Below are positions 60,127 to 64,000 of a stretch of DNA of 64,000 nucleotides, in pieces. Positions within the stretch are counted from its first letter, which is position 1. Every line of letters starts with the position of its first letter. The stretch lies in the NCBI GenBank assembly GCA_037962975.1, contig CM075672.1:52398501-52462500 (forward strand). The letters run 5' to 3'. Origin of the DNA: Clitoria ternatea. Its lineage: Eukaryota > Streptophyta > Magnoliopsida > Fabales > Fabaceae. Made by a program: the position numbers and the translations under genes. The notes under the pieces are model-generated. The model was not told the DNA's origin, did no database searches, and saw nothing but the letters and a program-made list of their open reading frames with translations.

Positions 60127-61066
60127 ATGGGTAAGCATCCCTATGCGACCAGGCTCAGAAAGAAACTCATGGCCGATATAGAACAAGAAAATGAGAATTT
60201 GTGAGCTGAGGTTAATCAGTTGAAAGAACAAATGGCTGAAATGGCCAAGATGTTCGAAAGGAGAATCGCAGAAAGGGATTCTTTAGCGGAGTTGAAAATG
60301 CTAGGCAGCAATCTCCCATTCTCCAACACGCTCAAGGTCATGCTGGGGGACCGAGCTCAAACCCTGCAGGGCCTACGTTACTGTTTGCCTTAGTAAGCCG
60401 AACCCTGCTCATGTTCAACAACACACTTTTGTTGATAAAGAAGGGAATGTCGTACCCTTCCCACAGTATGGGTTACCCCCAGGCTATTTCCCACCACTCC
60501 AAGAGGAGCCAGATTATCAGGAAACAATCCTTCACGCGGCTCAACCAAACATCCCACCTGTCCGGAATCCTCAAACGATTCCGGTCCATACACAGGCTGA
60601 ACAACCACAAGCTGCCCAAGCCACAGTTGGATACCAAACCTTGATTCCGAATGAGAGCCCGACACATGTCGACCGACCAGTCAAGAGTGCTAGTCACTAT
60701 GTCGTCACAGGTCTAAGTACTGCCACTACTACTACCCAGGAAGGAAGATTAGAGTTCTTGGAAAGGCGTTTAAGGGAAATGGATGGAATGAATCAATTTG
60801 GATTAGGCAGTGCTGCATAACTCTGTCTAATTCCCGACGTTGTTATTCCTCCCAAATTCAAAATGCCTGAATTTGATAAGTATCGAGGGCTGACATGTCC
60901 GAGAAACCATCTTACCATGTACTGCCGGAAGATGGCTTCGCATGCCTCCAACGACTCTCTGCTCATCCATTGTTTTCAAGATAGTTTGGCTGGAGCGCCT
61001 CTGACCTGGTACAACCATCTTGAATGATCTCGTATACGCTGTTGGGAAGATCTGGCAGATGCTTTC
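60127..61066 (+). pseudogene. gag: Element C Gag N-terminal part, broken
   Basis: The start of the gag-protease polyprotein. The ATG at 60127 gives MGKHPYATRLRKKLMADIE, a form typical of Tat/Ogre Gag. A TGA follows at codon 26 (60202-60204), and the frame must change before about 60740 to reach the frame of the long ORF downstream. In that frame stops occur at 60818-60820 and 61025-61027. Between them the gag core reads PKFKMPEFDKYRG, DSLLIHCFQDSLAGAPLTWY and CWEDLADAF, running into the long ORF at 61067. This copy therefore cannot make full-length Gag without several corrections. Confidence 0.85.
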
Positions 61067-63541
61067 ATGCAACAGTATAAGTACAATTTGGACATGGTGC
61101 CAGATAGAGTACAATTGCAGAACATGTCCAAGAAAGACAACGAGACGTTCAAAGAATACGTCCAACGGTGGCGTGAAGTAGCAGCACAAGTTGACCCACC
61201 TCTGTCTGAGAAAGAGGTGATCTCAACATTTATTGACACACTCCAATCGCCATTCTATGATAAGATGATTGGAAGTATTTCATCCCACTTCTCCGATATC
61301 GTCACTATCGGAGAAAGAATAGAGAATGGCCTCCGGACAGGGAAGATCGCCCGAGGTCCAGCTGGGGTTAATGCAGCAAGAAGACCCTCCCATGGGGAAG
61401 GAAAGAGAAGAGACGGAGAGACTAACCTAGTCTCCCATAACCTAGGGAGGAACCAGCCCAGACCACCTACCCCGGTCGCCTTTCCATCAACCTATCATAA
61501 TACACCACATCCATATGTGGCTGCAGTTCAAACACCACATCCACCACATTTCCGCCCACCTGTTATGCGACCGCCTGCACCACTACAGGCACCATATCAA
61601 CCACCACAAGCGCCGTACCAACAGCCACAAATGAACCCGCCAAATCCAAATCAGAGAAGGCAAAACAATGACCGTGCCCCACCGCAATTTGATCCGATTC
61701 CCATCTCTTACATAGAGCTTCTCCCTCACCTCATCGAAAACACGATGGTAGTGCCATGCCCTCTAAAGCCACTTCAGCCGCCATATCCTAGAGGGTACGA
61801 CCCAAACACACAGTGTGATTACCACGCTGGTGCACCGGGACATTCTACTGAGAATTGCTTGGCACTGAAGTTTAAGGTAAGGGACCTAATCTGGGCTGAC
61901 TGGATAAGTTTTAAAGAAGGGAGCCCAAGTGTGACAACCAATCCCCTTCCAAACCATAAAGGACCAGATGTCAACGCCATAGAAGGGGATGAAGAATACA
62001 TTTCCAAAGTAGAGGACATCCAAATGCCTTTGGAAACCATACACTCCCATATGCTGAAGGTCGGATTAATAGAAGGGTCATGGGATGAAGAGCATAATGA
62101 CCTCCAGTCCGCAAAGCGAAGGGGCTTCCAGGAAACCCTTCAAAGACTCATGAATGCTCGAGTCATAGAGGTCTGCAGGCGCCGTGAAGAACAAATAAAT
62201 ATGGTACAGGGACAGGGTAAGGCACGAGTTCCAAAACCCCTGGTCGTATACTATAACAAGGATACGCCAGCGGCTTCGGCTCCTGCCAAGACTGTCTTCA
62301 CAGTAAAGGCACCAACCCCTTTCCCCTTCCAGAGTTCCCACGCTGTGCCATGGAGGTACAATACAGATGTGGTCATCACCAATCCAGAGGCGGTCAACTC
62401 CATGCCATCCCCCTCTATTACAAATATAACCGGAGTAGGAAGCATGACACGGAGTGGAAGGGTATATACGCCACCTGAACCCAAACAAGGCAAGACTACC
62501 GGAGAAGGAAAAATTGGGAAAGAAGTAGCCTCTGGCGAAACAAAGGGGGCTGTGACTGAAGAGGAAGCCCAGGAATTTCTGAAGTTTATTCGCCATAGTG
62601 ACTACCAGGTGTTGGACCAATTGAACCACACCCCTGCAAAAATTTCCTTGTTGTCTTTGCTAATGAGTTCCGAACCACATCGGAACACGTTGATGAAGGT
62701 ACTGAGCGAGGCACACGTGAAGCATGATTTACCCGTCGAACAATTCGGAGGCATAGTGGGGCATATCGTTGCCAACAATTACTTAACCTTCACAGATGAG
62801 GAAGTACCTATTGAAGGAAGAGGGCACAACAAAGCCCTCCATATTTCTGTGAAATGTCAGGATTATATCCTGGCAAAAGTACTTGTGGATAATGGATCTT
62901 CTCTGAATGTCATGCCGAAATCCACGTTGGCAAAACTGCCTTTCGATGGAACATTCATGAGACCTAGCTCTATGGTTGTGCGGGCTTTTGATGGGACATG
63001 TAGGGAAGTCATTGGAGAAATCGAATTGCCTATACAAGTCGGACCCTGTACTTTCCAAGTACTCTTCCAGGTGATGGATATCGTGCCCGCCTACAGCTGT
63101 TTATTAGGGCGACCGTGGATCCATTCGGCGGGGGTGGTCCCCTCCACGCTGCATCAAAGACTAAAATTCATCATCGACAACAAGTTGGTGACTGTTTCTG
63201 GGGAGGAGGACCTTTTGGTCAGCAAACCCATAACCACTCCATACATTGAGGCCGCCGAGGAAGCCCTCGAAACATCCTTCCAAGCCTTGGAGATTGCCAA
63301 TGGAACAAGCATTGTAAAGGTGTCTTTCCCCAACGTACCTCTAATGGTGATGCTGAACATGTTGCAGAAAGGGTACCAACCCGGAAAAGGATTAGGGCGG
63401 GATTTGGAAGGCAGAACCCAACCGGTGAGTCTCCCGGAAAATAAAAATAGATATGGTTTGGGATATAAGCCCACTGTGATGGATAAGAAAAGGGTTGAAG
63501 AGGAAAAGAAGGGGAGGAGAGTTGCTCGCCTTACTGGTTAA
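61067..63541 (+). CDS. Element C Gag C-terminal part, zinc knuckle, aspartic protease and G-patch
   Basis: An 824-codon ORF forming most of a Tat/Ogre-like gag-protease. Residues 1-95 finish the capsid (MQQYKYNLDMVPDRV, FKEYVQRWREVAAQV). About 130-215 is proline-rich. A C-X2-H-X5-H-X4-C knuckle (CDYHAGAPGHSTENC) lies near 249-263. The retropepsin, which matures the polyprotein, has VLVDNGSSLNVM with the active-site triad as DNG at 608-610, a normal variant in this lineage, and LLGRPWIHSAG near 679-689. A G-patch, GYQPGKGLGRDLEG, starts at 769. The ATG at 61067 is only the first after an in-frame stop; it is internal to Gag, so expression from it is doubtful. The stop is TAA at 63539-63541. 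Confidence 0.92.
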   Translation: MQQYKYNLDMVPDRVQLQNMSKKDNETFKEYVQRWREVAAQVDPPLSEKEVISTFIDTLQSPFYDKMIGSISSHFSDIVTIGERIENGLRTGKIARGPAGVNAARRPSHGEGKRRDGETNLVSHNLGRNQPRPPTPVAFPSTYHNTPHPYVAAVQTPHPPHFRPPVMRPPAPLQAPYQPPQAPYQQPQMNPPNPNQRRQNNDRAPPQFDPIPISYIELLPHLIENTMVVPCPLKPLQPPYPRGYDPNTQCDYHAGAPGHSTENCLALKFKVRDLIWADWISFKEGSPSVTTNPLPNHKGPDVNAIEGDEEYISKVEDIQMPLETIHSHMLKVGLIEGSWDEEHNDLQSAKRRGFQETLQRLMNARVIEVCRRREEQINMVQGQGKARVPKPLVVYYNKDTPAASAPAKTVFTVKAPTPFPFQSSHAVPWRYNTDVVITNPEAVNSMPSPSITNITGVGSMTRSGRVYTPPEPKQGKTTGEGKIGKEVASGETKGAVTEEEAQEFLKFIRHSDYQVLDQLNHTPAKISLLSLLMSSEPHRNTLMKVLSEAHVKHDLPVEQFGGIVGHIVANNYLTFTDEEVPIEGRGHNKALHISVKCQDYILAKVLVDNGSSLNVMPKSTLAKLPFDGTFMRPSSMVVRAFDGTCREVIGEIELPIQVGPCTFQVLFQVMDIVPAYSCLLGRPWIHSAGVVPSTLHQRLKFIIDNKLVTVSGEEDLLVSKPITTPYIEAAEEALETSFQALEIANGTSIVKVSFPNVPLMVMLNMLQKGYQPGKGLGRDLEGRTQPVSLPENKNRYGLGYKPTVMDKKRVEEEKKGRRVARLTG

Positions 63542-63745
63542 GAGATCAACACTGCGAGAATCCCTATCTGCGATCTCTATCAGAGCTTTAAGAGCGTCGG
63601 AGTGATATATCCGGATCAAGTTGCCATGGTTGAGAACGAGCCTGACCTCAATGTGGAGCTGGTATATGCTTGCCATCCAGATCAAGAGCTGAGCAATTGG
63701 GAAGTCATGGAGTTCCCTACAACCATTAACGTTCTATCAGAGTAA
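63542..63745 (+). pseudogene. In-frame extension of the element C protease ORF after a stop
   Basis: Sixty-seven open codons directly after the TAA, in the same frame, reading INTARIPICDLYQSFKSVG and WEVMEFPTTINVLSE before the next TAA (63743-63745). Its composition is ordinary protein-like, so it was probably joined to the protease ORF before the first stop arose, or is reached by readthrough. Confidence 0.6.
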
Positions 63746-64000
63746 TCACTGTATTTCATAATTTGGTGGTCCCCTTGCCATGCCCAAGGCTCCGGGACCC
63801 ATTTTGTAACAAGGGCAGAACTTGTTTATTTTATTTTTGAAAACCAATGAACACATTTTATTTCCCATCACCTCATCTTTGTGCACTCTATTTTTCTTAA
63901 ACCTTTCACTTGCTTGTTCTCTTTTCACTTTATAATATAACCCGAATGCAGATCCAAAAATGATTTCCCTGAGAACGATGAAAACCTGGATTTATTTCAT
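63746..64000 (+). other. Element C sequence after gag-protease, possible intron
   Basis: AT/T-rich non-coding sequence to the window end. Ogre elements carry an intron between protease and RT, and this position fits, but the splice sites cannot be confirmed without the RT start. Confidence 0.35.

Larger units (their letters stand above)
55744..64000 (+). mobile_element. Element C: Tat/Ogre-like Ty3/gypsy retrotransposon, runs off the window
   Basis: A plus-strand element starting TGTGAACACC inside B's right LTR. It has a 3.5-kb LTR, a tRNA-Arg-type primer site, a leader and a gag-protease region of Tat/Ogre type. It is the innermost and therefore youngest insertion of the stack. RT, RNase H and integrase should follow beyond 64000. 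The leader is short for a classical Ogre and shows no extra upstream ORF, so another Tat sublineage is possible. Confidence 0.88.

Noticed and set aside
61819..62629. Minus-strand ORFs of up to 183 codons opposite the element C gag-protease
   Set aside because: Shadows of the real plus-strand coding frame, without domains.

Overview
This 64 kb window looks like plant nuclear heterochromatin. It is AT-rich and I found no convincing host gene, tRNA or rRNA. Almost every base can be placed in a transposable element or a relic of one. The element set (Athila/Calypso-like and Tat/Ogre-like Ty3/gypsy, a SIRE-like Ty1/copia, very-long-LTR Tekay-like elements, an L1-type LINE) points to a eudicot, most likely a legume. 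That assignment is an inference from element families, not from a host marker.

Layout. 1-5887: most of one LTR and part of the interior of a minus-strand, apparently non-coding LTR element (element D). 5888-about 10005: 5' part of a plus-strand Ty3/gypsy element with LTR, primer site, long leader and a broken gag (element F), joined to an Athila-like fragment. About 10005-12048 and 20423-24584: 3' half of that Athila-like element (integrase C-terminus, broken late ORF, 3' LTR), split by a complete minus-strand Ty1/copia element at 12049-20422 (element E) with matching CATAT target-site duplications and gag but no pol. About 24720-25930: degenerate LINE with ORF1 fused to part of RT. 25936-29212: decayed Tekay-like LTR (element G). 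29550-30660: copia relic with RNase H. 30714-36262: another decayed Tekay-like LTR (element H), split by a solo Athila-like LTR at 31340-34183 with ATAAT duplications.

36263-64000 is a nested stack. Element A (minus strand, 5.0-kb LTRs) sits in H. Element B (minus strand, 3.6-kb LTRs) sits in A's second LTR. Element C (plus strand, Tat/Ogre-like, 3.5-kb LTR) sits in B's second LTR and runs off the window with a long gag-protease ORF. A and B keep the cis signals of retrotransposition (LTRs, initiator-Met-tRNA primer site, polypurine tract) but show no gag or pol, so they look like elements mobilised in trans.

The most interesting signal is not a gene. LTRs or LTR-adjacent DNA of six element copies carry short palindromes of different sequence (TAATCGATTA, TTGAATCGATTCAA, CTCGCTTGAGCGAG, CCACTGGCAGTGG and variants). 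In each, the palindromes are arranged in pairs whose starts lie about 20-22 bp apart, close to two helical turns. A non-palindromic CACTCGG motif is also shared at high density by three different lineages, with about 20 or 30 bp phasing where I measured it. I cannot say whether this has been described. No computation was run: repeat boundaries, TSDs and spacings were read by eye.
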